Shown one piece after another: positions 31,293 to 41,651 of a stretch of 64,000 nt of DNA (within the stretch, counting starts at the first letter, position 1; every line of letters begins with the position of its first letter). The position numbers and the translations under genes were made by a program. The notes beneath the pieces were generated by a model, which was given only the letters and a program-made list of their open reading frames with translations, ran no database searches and was not told the origin of the DNA. The stretch is from Candidatus Polarisedimenticolia bacterium. GTDB taxonomy: Bacteria; Acidobacteriota; Polarisedimenticolia; Gp22-AA2; AA152. The stretch lies in NCBI GenBank assembly GCA_036004685.1, contig DASYRE010000049.1, forward strand, positions 1 to 64,000, given 5' to 3'.

Positions 31293-32537
31293 ATGCCGAG
31301 CCAGCCCGAAATCGATCGCGACGCTTTGATATTCGACTGGAATCCCGAAGGGGGAGCCCCGCTCTCCCGGCCGGTCGAGCTGGACGATGAAACGCTCCGC
31401 GACGGCATCCAGGGACCGTCGGTCACCGACCCCTCGATCGAAGAGAAGAAGGAGCTCCTGGTCCTGATGGACGCCTTGGGAATCGACACCGCCGACGTCG
31501 GCCTTCCGGGGGCCGGGCCGCGGGCCGTGGAGGACGTGACGGCCTTGGTCTCCTTCCTGCGGGACTCGAAACTGAGGCTGAAGCCCAATTGCGCGGCGCG
31601 GACGATGATCCGGGACGTGGAGCCGATCGCGCGCATCACCCAGAAGACCGGCGTCCCCATCGAAGCCTGCCTGTTCATCGGCTCTTCCCCCATTCGCCAG
31701 TATTCGGAGGATTGGACTCTGGACACCCTCCTGAAACACACCCGCGAGTCGGTCACCTTCGCGGTGGCCGAGGGACTTCCGGTGATGTACGTGACGGAAG
31801 ACACGACGCGCGCCCATCCCGAGGCGCTCCGGGCCCTCTACACCGAGGCGATCGCTTGCGGGGCGCGCCGAGTCTGCGTCTGCGACACGGTGGGACACAT
31901 CCTGCCCGAGGGCGTCGACCGACTGGTGCGCTTCGTCCGGGGGCTCGTCGAGAGCGCCGGAGCGCCGATCAAGGTGGACTGGCACGGACACCGGGACCGC
32001 GGCCTGGCGGTGGTGAACACCCTCGCGGCCATTCGCGCCGGAGCGGATCGCGTCCACGGCTGCGCCCTCGGCGTCGGCGAGCGCGCCGGGAACACGCCCA
32101 TCGACCTGGTGCTCGTGAACCTGAAGCTCCTGGGATGGATCGACCGCGACCTGACGCGCCTGCGCGAGTACTGCGAGAAGGCGGCCCAGGCGTTGCGGAT
32201 CACGATCCCCCGGAACTATCCGGTGATCGGGGCGGACGCGTTCGAGACGGGGACGGGAGTGCACGCCGCCGCGCTGATCAAGGCCTTCCGGAAGGGCGAC
32301 CGCTGGCTCGCGGACCGCGTCTATTCCGGCGTGCCCGCCGAAGAGTTCGGGATGAAGCAGAGGATCCGCGTCGGCCCCATGTCGGGGCGTTCCAACGTCA
32401 CGTTCTGGCTCGAGGAGCACGGCATGGAACCGCATCCGGAGGTGGTCGAGCGCATCTTCACGGCCGCCAAGCAGTCGAACCGACTTCTGGACGACCAGGA
32501 AATCGCGGCGCTCGCCCGCGGGGAGGAGGAGCCGTGA
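31293..32537 (+). CDS. HMGL-type acyltransferase (isopropylmalate/homocitrate synthase family)
   Basis: A 414-residue TIM-barrel enzyme. DETLRDGIQ carries the catalytic Arg-Asp; the metal-binding HxH is in WHGHRDRGLAVVNTLAA, and ALGVGERAGNTPID is the family signature. Such enzymes condense acetyl-CoA with a 2-oxo acid. The C-terminus holds a short helical extension but no LeuA regulatory domain, so it is unlikely to be feedback-controlled like leucine-pathway LeuA. Homocitrate, citramalate or (Re)-citrate synthase are all possible. It is coupled by a GTGA overlap to the zinc-ribbon gene. Confidence 0.82.
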   Translation: MPSQPEIDRDALIFDWNPEGGAPLSRPVELDDETLRDGIQGPSVTDPSIEEKKELLVLMDALGIDTADVGLPGAGPRAVEDVTALVSFLRDSKLRLKPNCAARTMIRDVEPIARITQKTGVPIEACLFIGSSPIRQYSEDWTLDTLLKHTRESVTFAVAEGLPVMYVTEDTTRAHPEALRALYTEAIACGARRVCVCDTVGHILPEGVDRLVRFVRGLVESAGAPIKVDWHGHRDRGLAVVNTLAAIRAGADRVHGCALGVGERAGNTPIDLVLVNLKLLGWIDRDLTRLREYCEKAAQALRITIPRNYPVIGADAFETGTGVHAAALIKAFRKGDRWLADRVYSGVPAEEFGMKQRIRVGPMSGRSNVTFWLEEHGMEPHPEVVERIFTAAKQSNRLLDDQEIAALARGEEEP

Positions 32538-32968
32538 CGCACCGCAAAGCGAGGCTGGGCGACGTCCTCGACGACTTCTGCCCGCGTTGTCGTCTCCTGA
32601 TGAACCATGGCGTGGTGGGCCTGGTCGAGGGAGAGGTGAAAAAAGTCCGCTGCCTCACCTGCTTTTCGGAACACCCTTACCGCCACGGCCGGGCGGGCCG
32701 GCCGCAAAATCGAGAGAAGCGAGAGATGAAGAAACTGTTCGATCAGGTCCTGAAGAGCAAGGCGCCCGCGGCCGGACCGGGGGAATTCAGCCATCGCCCG
32801 CCGGTCACCGGACGGCGCGTCCGGATCGCCCGGCCGGAAGACCCGGAGCACCGCCCGCACCGATCCAAGGCCGTCGATCCCCCGGCCGCCACGCTTCCGC
32901 CTCCCCCCAAGGGGAAGAACAAGGTGGCTTCGTGGCGGAAGGCCTGGGAAGACAGGCTGAAGAAATAG
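32534..32968 (+). CDS. Zinc-ribbon hypothetical protein
   Basis: A 144-residue protein starting at a GTG inside the preceding stop (GTGA), with GGAGGA upstream. The N-terminal DFCPRCRLLMNHGVVG and VRCLTCFSEHPYR form a CxxC...CxxC zinc ribbon (about residues 16-43). The rest is basic and Pro-rich and probably disordered, ending in a short basic helix. It could bind nucleic acid. The link to the synthase is by translation only. Confidence 0.72.
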   Translation: MTHRKARLGDVLDDFCPRCRLLMNHGVVGLVEGEVKKVRCLTCFSEHPYRHGRAGRPQNREKREMKKLFDQVLKSKAPAAGPGEFSHRPPVTGRRVRIARPEDPEHRPHRSKAVDPPAATLPPPPKGKNKVASWRKAWEDRLKK

Positions 32969-32986
32969 CGGGAGGCGCGCCGGAAG

Positions 32987-33190
32987 CTAGTTCTCTTCCT
33001 CCGTCGAGTTCTCGATCTCTTCCCAGGAAAGCAGCCCCTCATCGACGAGCGTTCCCAGGGCGTCCAGGAAGTCCTCCGACCCGCCGCCTTCCGGGGCCCG
33101 GTGGATCGCCTCCGTCACCTCGGCGCAAATCTGGTCGGGGGTCAGAGAGCGGAACCGCTGGAGCGTCTCAGGGTCGAACTTGATCGGCAT
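32987..33190 (-). CDS. Small acidic hypothetical protein
   Basis: A 67-residue protein starting at an ATG with GGGAG upstream. It is helical and acidic (RFRSLTPDQICAEVTEAIH ... WEEIENSTEEEN), with no signal or membrane segment. An in-frame upstream extension lacks a ribosome site. I do not recognise the family. Confidence 0.65.
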   Translation of the reverse strand: MPIKFDPETLQRFRSLTPDQICAEVTEAIHRAPEGGGSEDFLDALGTLVDEGLLSWEEIENSTEEEN

Positions 33191-33310
33191 GGGGTTCTCC
33201 CTCGGCCGCACGGCCCGTAAGACCGGGAACGGTGTCGACTGGGAAACGGGGCTGTTTGGGAATCTGCTTCGCAAGCCTATGACTTCTGCGGGTCCCCGTC
33301 AAGCCCTTGG

Positions 33311-33339
33311 ATGACAGCCGGCAGGTCCTCTGACATAAT
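33311..33339 (+). promoter_or_regulatory. Promoter of the MBL-fold hydrolase gene
   Basis: ATGACA (33311-33316), 17 bases, CATAAT (33334-33339). Transcription would begin about 6 bases before the ATG at 33352. Confidence 0.6.
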
Positions 33340-33351
33340 CGCCGCGGATCG

Positions 33352-34107
33352 ATGGAGCACGGAACGATGGCGGCCGAGCCCGAACAACTCTATTTCAGGC
33401 AGCTTCTCGCGGGGCGCGATTTCGCGCCGGGCGATCCGGTCGCCTCCCAGATGGTCAATTTCGCCTATCTGATCGGCGATCGCGTGACGCGGGAATGCGT
33501 CGTCGTGGATCCCGCCTGGGACGTCGGCGCTCTCGTGGACGTCGCGCGCCGCGACGACATGCGAATCGTCGGGGCCCTCGGGAGCCATTATCACCCCGAT
33601 CATCTGGGCGGGGAGATGATGGGCTACGTAGTGGAAGGGGCGAGACGCCTCCTGGAGATTGTGGGCGTCAAGATCCACGTCCACGCCTGCGAGGTGCCCT
33701 GGGTCGAACAGGTCACCGGCCTGTCGCGCTCGGATCTGCAGCCTCATTCCGGCGGAGACGTCCTGACGGTGGGGAAGATCCCCGTCGAGTTCCTCCACAC
33801 GCCCGGGCACACCGAGGGGAGCACCTGTTTCCTGGTGGCGGGCGAGCGGCTGGTGGCGGGAGACACTCTGTTCGTCGGGGCTTGCGGAAGGGTCGATCTT
33901 CCGGGAAGCGACCCCGAGGAGATGTACCGGAGCCTCACCCAGCGCCTGGCGAAGCTTCCCGACGACGTCGTCCTCTATCCGGGACACGACTATGGGGCGC
34001 GCCCGACTTCCACGCTAGGCGAGGAGCGGCGCAGCAACTACTCTCTGAAGGTCCCGACCCTGGAGCAATGGTTTCGGATGATGGGAGGCGGATCCCGTCG
34101 CGTCTGA
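33352..34107 (+). CDS. MBL-fold hydrolase (glyoxalase II/persulfide dioxygenase-like)
   Basis: A 251-residue metallo-beta-lactamase-fold protein with all metal sites: SHYHPDHLGG (HxHxDH), the His of TPGHTEGS, the Asp of AGDTLFVG and the His of LYPGHDYG. Length and motifs fit the glyoxalase II/ETHE1-like group, which act on glutathione or persulfide thioesters. Two starts are possible: the ATG at 33352, almost leaderless, or the ATG at 33367, which has GGAG nine bases upstream. Confidence 0.85.
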   Translation: MEHGTMAAEPEQLYFRQLLAGRDFAPGDPVASQMVNFAYLIGDRVTRECVVVDPAWDVGALVDVARRDDMRIVGALGSHYHPDHLGGEMMGYVVEGARRLLEIVGVKIHVHACEVPWVEQVTGLSRSDLQPHSGGDVLTVGKIPVEFLHTPGHTEGSTCFLVAGERLVAGDTLFVGACGRVDLPGSDPEEMYRSLTQRLAKLPDDVVLYPGHDYGARPTSTLGEERRSNYSLKVPTLEQWFRMMGGGSRRV

Positions 34108-34118
34108 AGTCGCCGGGC

Positions 34119-35669
<1,551 letters not shown>

Positions 35670-35703
35670 CTCGGACTCCTAAGGAAATCGCGATCATGCG
35701 GTG

Positions 35704-35712
35704 ATTCTAGCA
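35704..35712 (-). promoter_or_regulatory. Extended -10 (TGCTAGAAT) for pruA
   Basis: On the minus strand TGC-TAGAAT lies 35 bases before the pruA start, leaving room for the AGGAG ribosome site. No good -35 is seen. Confidence 0.5.
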
Positions 35713-35737
35713 TCGGCCGCGCCGGGGCCGCAAAGCC

Positions 35738-36460
35738 TCACCCCTCGCCCCCCGGCGCCGACTCGATCGCCTCCCGGATCGCGGCCTGCCCCCGCCGGAG
35801 CACCGGCTCCCCGTGGGACACGAGGAGGATCTCCACGGGAAGATTCCCGAGGCGCCGGACCGACTCGACGTAGGGTCCCGCGTACCGGGCCCGGCCTTCC
35901 GGCGTCGGCTCCGCCCAGGATCGCGGGGCCAGGCGGACGCGTCCCCCTCCGGCGCCAATCAAGGCGTCGGCGAGTACCAGGGCGCGGCGCGCCGGAATCT
36001 CGTAGGCCACTTCGGGAATCTCCGGTCCGGGAATCTCGTGACCGCGCAGGCCGCCGGGAAGCCGCTCGCCGCTCCGAAAGAGCCTGTCCGGCGCGAGGCT
36101 CAAGCGCGGCCGAGCCTCTTCCGGCGCCCAGATCGATGCGCCGGCGCCGCGCCGGTAGCGCTCCCGGATTTCGGCGGCGCTGCGCTGATGGTAGGAGCCG
36201 GTGAGCAGGATCGCCACGGCGCGGCCGCGGCGCGCCACGTCCCGGTCCAGCGCTTTCCAGAACGCGGCGGCCTCGGGCGTTCCCGCCGGCGGCGCGAGCG
36301 GATCGAAGAGGAGGATTCCTTCCGGAGAGTCTTCGGGGGCTTCATAATAGACGCAAGCCACGTCGCGCTCCCATCCTCCCGGCCCCCCCTTCTCGGGGCG
36401 CCACTCGGGATGAGGGGCCGTCCACCTCCAGAGTCCCGACTCGATCTTCTCCGCCTGCAT
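35738..36460 (-). CDS. Degenerate metallo-beta-lactamase-fold protein
   Basis: A 240-residue protein whose order of segments follows the MBL fold: an ILLFDPL strand, then AILLTGSYHQRSAAEIRERY where HxHxDH should be, ALVLADALIG where the metal Asp should be, and VEILLVSHGEPVL near the end. Most zinc ligands are lost (only one His of the first cluster), so hydrolytic activity is doubtful. It may be a binding protein. The ATG at 36460 is preceded by GGAGGCGGCG. Confidence 0.6.
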   Translation of the reverse strand: MQAEKIESGLWRWTAPHPEWRPEKGGPGGWERDVACVYYEAPEDSPEGILLFDPLAPPAGTPEAAAFWKALDRDVARRGRAVAILLTGSYHQRSAAEIRERYRRGAGASIWAPEEARPRLSLAPDRLFRSGERLPGGLRGHEIPGPEIPEVAYEIPARRALVLADALIGAGGGRVRLAPRSWAEPTPEGRARYAGPYVESVRRLGNLPVEILLVSHGEPVLRRGQAAIREAIESAPGGEG

Positions 36461-36595
36461 CGCCGCCTCCTTTCCAGCCGTCCCGGAAGTTGATCCTGCA
36501 TGGCGCGCCCGCCGGAGCTCCCGGATCCTCGGAGCTCCGCGCCCCGATCCGATGCGCTTCCCGCCCGGCGCGATGGCGGAAGGCGAGCGCGGTTG

Positions 36596-36604
36596 TGCTA
36601 GGCT
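36596..36604 (+). promoter_or_regulatory. Extended -10 (TGCTAGGCT) upstream of the Kef-type gene
   Basis: TGC-TAGGCT about 40 bases before the chosen start; the same motif family as at 21612, 22316, 35704 and 42646. No good -35. Confidence 0.35.
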
Positions 36605-36645
36605 ACCCCCGGATTCGGCGCCCGCGGGCCCCGATGGGGGAACGG

Positions 36646-38679
36646 ATGGCCCAACTTCCGCTGCTCTGGGACCTGCTCGTCATCTTCGCCCTCTCCGTGG
36701 CGGTGGTCTTCGTCTTCCAGAAGCTCCGCCAGCCCGTCATCGTCGGGTTCCTGGCGACCGGCGTCATCTTCGGCCCTCACGGCGTCGGGCTCATCCGCCA
36801 CAGCGACGAGGTGGAAACGCTCGCCGAGATTGGCGTCATTCTCCTTCTCTTCACCATCGGAATCGAGTTTTCTTTCACGCGCCTGTCGCGGATGCGGCGC
36901 GAGATGCTCCTCGGAGGCTCCATCCAGGTCTTCGGGACGGCGCTCCTCGCCTTCCTGGCCAGCCTTCCCTTCCAGCTCCACTGGACCGAATCGCTGGTTC
37001 TCGGCTTCTTGATCGCCTTCTCGAGCACCGCGATCGTCCTGCGGGTCTTCGCCGAGCGCGGCGAGATGATGACGCCGCAGGCGAAGCTCACGCTGGGGAT
37101 CCTAATCTTCCAGGATTTCTGCGTGGTGCCGGTGATGCTCCTACTGCCAATCCTGGCGGATTGGGAGCATGCGACCGCCCTCAAGCTCGCCCAGGTCCTC
37201 GGCGTCTCCCTCCTCGCCGTCGGCGCGATCGTCCTGGCGGCCCGCTTCGCCATCCCGCCGTTCCTCCGCCTGGTGGTCGCGACCCGCAGCCGGGAGGTGT
37301 TTCTGATCGCCGTGATCCTGGTCGTCCTGGGGACCGCCTTCGCCAGCTCGGTCGCGGGCCTTTCCCTGGCGCTGGGGGCGTTCATCGCCGGGCTGGTCGT
37401 TTCCGAATCGGAGTACGGGCTCCAGGTCCTTGCCGACGTCCTCCCGTTCCGCGACTCGCTCAACTGTCTCTTCTTCGTCTCCATCGGCATGCTCATGGAC
37501 GCGAAGTTCTTCCTGCACAACTGGGGGGCGCTGACCCTGTTCCTGCTCCTGCTCCTCGGCGTGAAGTTCCTCATCGTCACCCCGCTGGCCGGATTCCTCG
37601 GCTACCCCCTGCGGGTCGCGACGCAGGCCGGCGTGGCGCTGGCGCAGACCGGGGAGTTCTCGTTCGTCCTGGCGCTGGTCGCCCGCGAGCAGGGGCTCCT
37701 CTCGGACGCGGTCTACCAGACTTTCCTCGCCGGAAGCGTCCTGTCGATGCTCCTGTCACCCTTTCTGATTCGTCTCTCCTCGCTGGCGGGGGAGCGTCTG
37801 GAGGGAATCCCCGATCTCCGGCGCTTTTTCCCCGGAAAGGTCTCGGCCGATCTGGAGTCTCAGATTTACTCGGCCGAAGCGCGGCCGATCCTCATCGTCG
37901 GCTTCGGCCTTAACGGGCGAAACCTGGCGAAGGTCCTCAAGCGGATGGAGATTCCCTACCGGGTGCTGGAGCTGAACGCCGACAGCGTGAAGCAGGCGGC
38001 GCGCCAGGGAGAGCCGATCGTCTACGGCGACTCCACCAGCCGGGAGGTCCTCAAGAAGATCGGGATTCGATCGGCGCGGGCGATGGTGGTCGCCATCTCC
38101 GACGCGGCCGCCACGCAGAGGACGGTGCAGCTGGCGCGCGCCCTCAACCCGAATGTCCCCATCCTGGTCCGCACGAAGTACGTGATGGAGATCGATCCCC
38201 TCTACAAGCTGGGCGCCGACGAAGTGATTCCTGAGGAGTTCGAGGCGTCGGTGGAGGTGTGCAACCGGACCCTGCGGCGAGTCGGCATCCCGGGAAACCT
38301 GATCGCCCGCGAGCTGCGGGAGATTCGGGAGGAGCGTTACGGCATGTTCCGCGAGACGCAGCGCCGGCCCACGCACGTGGAGGACCTTCCCGAGGGAATT
38401 CTCGGCGCGAACGTCGAAACCCACACCCTCCTGCCGGGAGCCTGGGCCGTCGGCCGGACGCTGCGCGAGCTGGAGCTGAGGGCGGTGACCGGAGCCTCGG
38501 TCATCGCCTTGATGCAGGACGGCCGGGTCCAGTCGAGCCCCGATCCCGACGGCTCGCTCGCCGAGCGCGACACGCTGGTGCTGATGGGAAATGGAGAGCA
38601 GATCGCCCTGGCCTGCCACCTGCTCGACCAGGGGCCGGAGGGCTCTCCGGTGCGGGAAAAGAGTCCCGCCGCCTCCTGA
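36646..38679 (+). CDS. Kef-type cation/proton antiporter with RCK domains
   Basis: A 677-residue protein. A Na+/H+-exchanger-type region of about twelve helices (residues 8-385, including the GVIFGPHGVGLI loop) is followed by an RCK N-domain with the nucleotide-binding VGFGLNGRNLAK (about 410-525) and an RCK-C domain (about 560-650). This is the YbaL/KefB architecture, exchanging K+ for H+ under control of NAD(H) or a similar ligand. The ATG at 36646 is chosen for its GGGGGAACGG site over the ATG at 36634. Confidence 0.9.
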   Translation: MAQLPLLWDLLVIFALSVAVVFVFQKLRQPVIVGFLATGVIFGPHGVGLIRHSDEVETLAEIGVILLLFTIGIEFSFTRLSRMRREMLLGGSIQVFGTALLAFLASLPFQLHWTESLVLGFLIAFSSTAIVLRVFAERGEMMTPQAKLTLGILIFQDFCVVPVMLLLPILADWEHATALKLAQVLGVSLLAVGAIVLAARFAIPPFLRLVVATRSREVFLIAVILVVLGTAFASSVAGLSLALGAFIAGLVVSESEYGLQVLADVLPFRDSLNCLFFVSIGMLMDAKFFLHNWGALTLFLLLLLGVKFLIVTPLAGFLGYPLRVATQAGVALAQTGEFSFVLALVAREQGLLSDAVYQTFLAGSVLSMLLSPFLIRLSSLAGERLEGIPDLRRFFPGKVSADLESQIYSAEARPILIVGFGLNGRNLAKVLKRMEIPYRVLELNADSVKQAARQGEPIVYGDSTSREVLKKIGIRSARAMVVAISDAAATQRTVQLARALNPNVPILVRTKYVMEIDPLYKLGADEVIPEEFEASVEVCNRTLRRVGIPGNLIARELREIREERYGMFRETQRRPTHVEDLPEGILGANVETHTLLPGAWAVGRTLRELELRAVTGASVIALMQDGRVQSSPDPDGSLAERDTLVLMGNGEQIALACHLLDQGPEGSPVREKSPAAS

Positions 38680-38704
38680 CGCCTCCGGCGATTCCCCGCC
38701 GGGC

Positions 38705-41473
38705 CTAGCGCCTCGCCCCGCTCCCCCCATCGAATTTGCCGGAACCGGCCTCCCGCGGCACAGGCGTCCGCGAAGGTTCCGCGACCGCTTCGGAGCGCGA
38801 CACCGGGACGATCACGGCGGCGCCCGCCAGCGAGACGTTCCCCGACGCGTCGGAGATTCGGTAGACGATCGTGTAGGTGCGCCCGTCTCCCGCCTCGGAT
38901 CGTTCCGCTCGGAGCAGCAGGTCGAAATCGGCGGTCCCGAGGGAGGCCCCCTGGATGTCGCCGACGGTGGCTCCGTCCGCCAGGCCGGCGGCGTCGTCGG
39001 GCTCGTCGCTCGACACGCTCATCAGAAGCGCGCGGGCGCCGCCGCAAGCGTCGGTCGCCTCGACGGCGGCATGGATGACGGCCATCCGGTGGTTCGGCGG
39101 CCAGAGCAGGGAGGGAGTGAGCCGTAGGGTCGCCGCCGGAGGTTGCGTGTCGACGATCGACACGCTCGCGGTCGCGAGCGCCTCGGCGCCGCCGCGATCG
39201 ACCGCGCGCAGCGTGATCGCGTGGGCGCCGAGGCCCAGGATCACCTGGATCGTCTCGCCCGTCCCCAACGAGGTCTGTCCCGACTGACCGTAATTCTCGA
39301 GCCATTCGAAGGACCGGATGTCGTCGTGGGTCCCCGGGCTCGAGTCGGGATCGGCCGAGCCCGATCCGTCCAGCGTGATGGCCGTCCCCGCGGCGGAAGC
39401 GCACTCCGCCCGCGACGGCACCGCCACGTGCGCCACGGGAGGACGGTTCGCCGGTACGCCGGCGTAGACGAACGCCCGGCCGGGGCCGCGGCCATCGGTG
39501 GGAGCGCCGAGCACGACGTCCGCAAAGCCGTCTCCATTCACGTCCCCGGCCCCGGCGACCGCCTGGCCGAGCATTTCGAAGGAGCTTTCACCGTCGAGGA
39601 TGAGCGACGTGGGCGACTGCGGACCCGCCGCGGAGCCGCGGTAGAGATAGCCTCGGCCGACCGACTCCTCCTCGAGGCTCCGATCGAAATCGGGCTCGCC
39701 CACGAGGAGGTCGTCGAATCCGTCCCCGTCCACGTCGCCCGCCCCGGAGGCGCACGTTCCGAAATGCGCCAGCAGGTGCGCGCCGACCGCCGTCCAGGCC
39801 GGCATCGCAGCCACTCCCGAGGGGGAGCCCAGGTAGACCTGCGCGACTCCCTGCTCTCCTCCGAAGCCGTTGAAGCCGCCGATCAGGACGTCGGCGTGGC
39901 CGTCCCCGTTCACGTCGCCCGCCGCCGCCACGGCCGAGCCGAGGAACGCGAAGCGGTTGACGAGGTTGGAGGTCCAGGCCGGCTCGGCGCCGAGGCCCGT
40001 CGCGGAGCCCCGGTAGACCAGAGCCTTCCCGGCATTGGGCCGATCGAGCGGCTCCGGATAGTCGTAGCCGGGCTCTCCGATGATCACGTCGTCGTAGCCG
40101 TCGCCGTCGACGTCCCCCGCCGGGGCGACGGCGTACCCGAATGCCGAGCCGGGCTGGTCGCCTTGCGCGATCCAGGACGGCGAAGACGCGGGACCGGAGG
40201 GCGATCCTCCGAACAGAAACACCTTTCCGGGAGCGTCCCCTCCCAGGGAGGAGCCGGTCGAGCCGATCAGGATGTCGCCGAAGCCGTCGCCGTCGACGTC
40301 CCCGGCAGCCGCCACCGACAATCCGGCCCCCGCCGCCGTCGCCGCGGGATCGGAGCTCCAGTCGGGCGAGACGGCAAGGCCGGCAGGCGAGCCCAGGAAG
40401 ACGAACGCGCGGCTCACCCCCGAGACAATGACATCGTCCAGGCCGTCTCCATTGACGTCGCCGGCGCCCGCGATCCTTCCGGCAAAACCGTAACCGATCT
40501 CGTCCCCTTCCGCGACCCAGGCGGCGATCGTCTCGATACCCGCGGGACCTCCCCGGTAGAGATAGGCGCGCCCGAAGCGGAAATCGCCGTTGTCATGATA
40601 GGGCGCGCCAACGAGCAGGTCTCCGTACCCGTCGCCGTCGACATCGCCCGCCGCCGCGACCCATTGCCCGAACCGGTCCCCCGATGCCGAGCCTGATAGA
40701 ACCGCGCTCGGAGAGGTGAAGAGCGGATCGACCTGAAGAGGATAGAGGGCCTCTTCATCGTCGATCCGGATCGACATCCGGAGGCCGTCCAGGACGATCT
40801 CGGCCGGAACCACGGCGCCGGTCGCGTCGGTCACTCTCAGGCGTGAGTATTTCAAGGCCGGCTCGCCCACCGAGTTCCGGAAGAGAATCGCGCCTCCTCC
40901 CTCGACCGGGGCCGCTCCTCCTCCCTTCGCCAGCGTCATCTCGAGGAGAACCGGAAGTCCCGTCCCCCGGCCCGGCGGGGGCCGGAAGACGGAGAATCCT
41001 TGCTCGATTCCTTCCTCCCCGCTCACGTACCACTCCGTCACCCCTTCGCGCCGTATCTCGAAACGATTCCCCTTCGATCCTGCCCTTCCGGGCCCCAGCG
41101 CGGCGACCGAGTCCTGTCTCCCGAATCCCGAAACCCGCAGGCGGAGCTTCCAGCCGACGTCCTGGCGGGAGGGGGCCGAGATCTCCACTCCCCGATCGCT
41201 CCCCCGGAGAAGCAGGCCGCCGCCGGAGCGCGCCCAGAACCCTCGATCCTTGAGCTGGCGGAAATTGCGGTCCATGGCGCTCCGGGAGGCCGTTTCCTCC
41301 CCGGAGTCGCCGCCGATTCGGGCAGCGCGATCGGGCGCCCGCGATGCCGAAAGGATCGGCCCGCCGGCCAGAGGCGCTCCGAAGAGAGGCTCCTTCCGGT
41401 CGGCCGGCCGGGCCGGGGTGACGAGAGTCAGAAGGAGCGGGATGAGGCTCGCGAAAGTCCGCAAACGGAGCAA
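38705..41473 (-). CDS. Large secreted FG-GAP repeat protein
   Basis: A 922-residue exported protein, starting at TTG with GGAG upstream and a signal peptide ending ...ARPA. After about 240 residues of beta-rich N-domain come seven integrin-alpha-like FG-GAP repeats (GDVDGDGYGDLLVGAP-type units, about 250-690), a PKD/Ig-like segment, and a HYR-like region with LLWPPNHRM. It would be a Ca-binding propeller at the cell surface, perhaps for adhesion. It stands alone. Confidence 0.85.
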   Translation of the reverse strand: MLRLRTFASLIPLLLTLVTPARPADRKEPLFGAPLAGGPILSASRAPDRAARIGGDSGEETASRSAMDRNFRQLKDRGFWARSGGGLLLRGSDRGVEISAPSRQDVGWKLRLRVSGFGRQDSVAALGPGRAGSKGNRFEIRREGVTEWYVSGEEGIEQGFSVFRPPPGRGTGLPVLLEMTLAKGGGAAPVEGGGAILFRNSVGEPALKYSRLRVTDATGAVVPAEIVLDGLRMSIRIDDEEALYPLQVDPLFTSPSAVLSGSASGDRFGQWVAAAGDVDGDGYGDLLVGAPYHDNGDFRFGRAYLYRGGPAGIETIAAWVAEGDEIGYGFAGRIAGAGDVNGDGLDDVIVSGVSRAFVFLGSPAGLAVSPDWSSDPAATAAGAGLSVAAAGDVDGDGFGDILIGSTGSSLGGDAPGKVFLFGGSPSGPASSPSWIAQGDQPGSAFGYAVAPAGDVDGDGYDDVIIGEPGYDYPEPLDRPNAGKALVYRGSATGLGAEPAWTSNLVNRFAFLGSAVAAAGDVNGDGHADVLIGGFNGFGGEQGVAQVYLGSPSGVAAMPAWTAVGAHLLAHFGTCASGAGDVDGDGFDDLLVGEPDFDRSLEEESVGRGYLYRGSAAGPQSPTSLILDGESSFEMLGQAVAGAGDVNGDGFADVVLGAPTDGRGPGRAFVYAGVPANRPPVAHVAVPSRAECASAAGTAITLDGSGSADPDSSPGTHDDIRSFEWLENYGQSGQTSLGTGETIQVILGLGAHAITLRAVDRGGAEALATASVSIVDTQPPAATLRLTPSLLWPPNHRMAVIHAAVEATDACGGARALLMSVSSDEPDDAAGLADGATVGDIQGASLGTADFDLLLRAERSEAGDGRTYTIVYRISDASGNVSLAGAAVIVPVSRSEAVAEPSRTPVPREAGSGKFDGGSGARR

Positions 41474-41599
41474 GGGGGGGCTTCTCCTTGGTGACCGAGC
41501 GGCTTTCCGGGGCCGTCGATCGCCGGACCGGGGCCTGAACGATACGCTGAAAGCGGCTCCCCGGCAACGTCACATTTCGTTAGAAGCCCCTCCCCGCAA

Positions 41600-41619
41600 G
41601 GCTTACAGAACCGTAAGCC
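41600..41619. other. Perfect hairpin between leftward genes
   Basis: GGCTTAC-AGAACC-GTAAGCC, a seven-pair stem, lies between the dehydrogenase stop and the FG-GAP start. No T-run follows on either strand, so it may be a processing or regulatory structure rather than an intrinsic terminator. Confidence 0.35.
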
Positions 41620-41651
41620 GCCGGTGCCGGCGCCGCGATCCAAGGGCGGCG

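Noticed and set aside
41600-41619. Hairpin as an intrinsic terminator of the dehydrogenase gene
   Set aside because: No T-run follows on the minus strand; kept only as a structure of unknown role.
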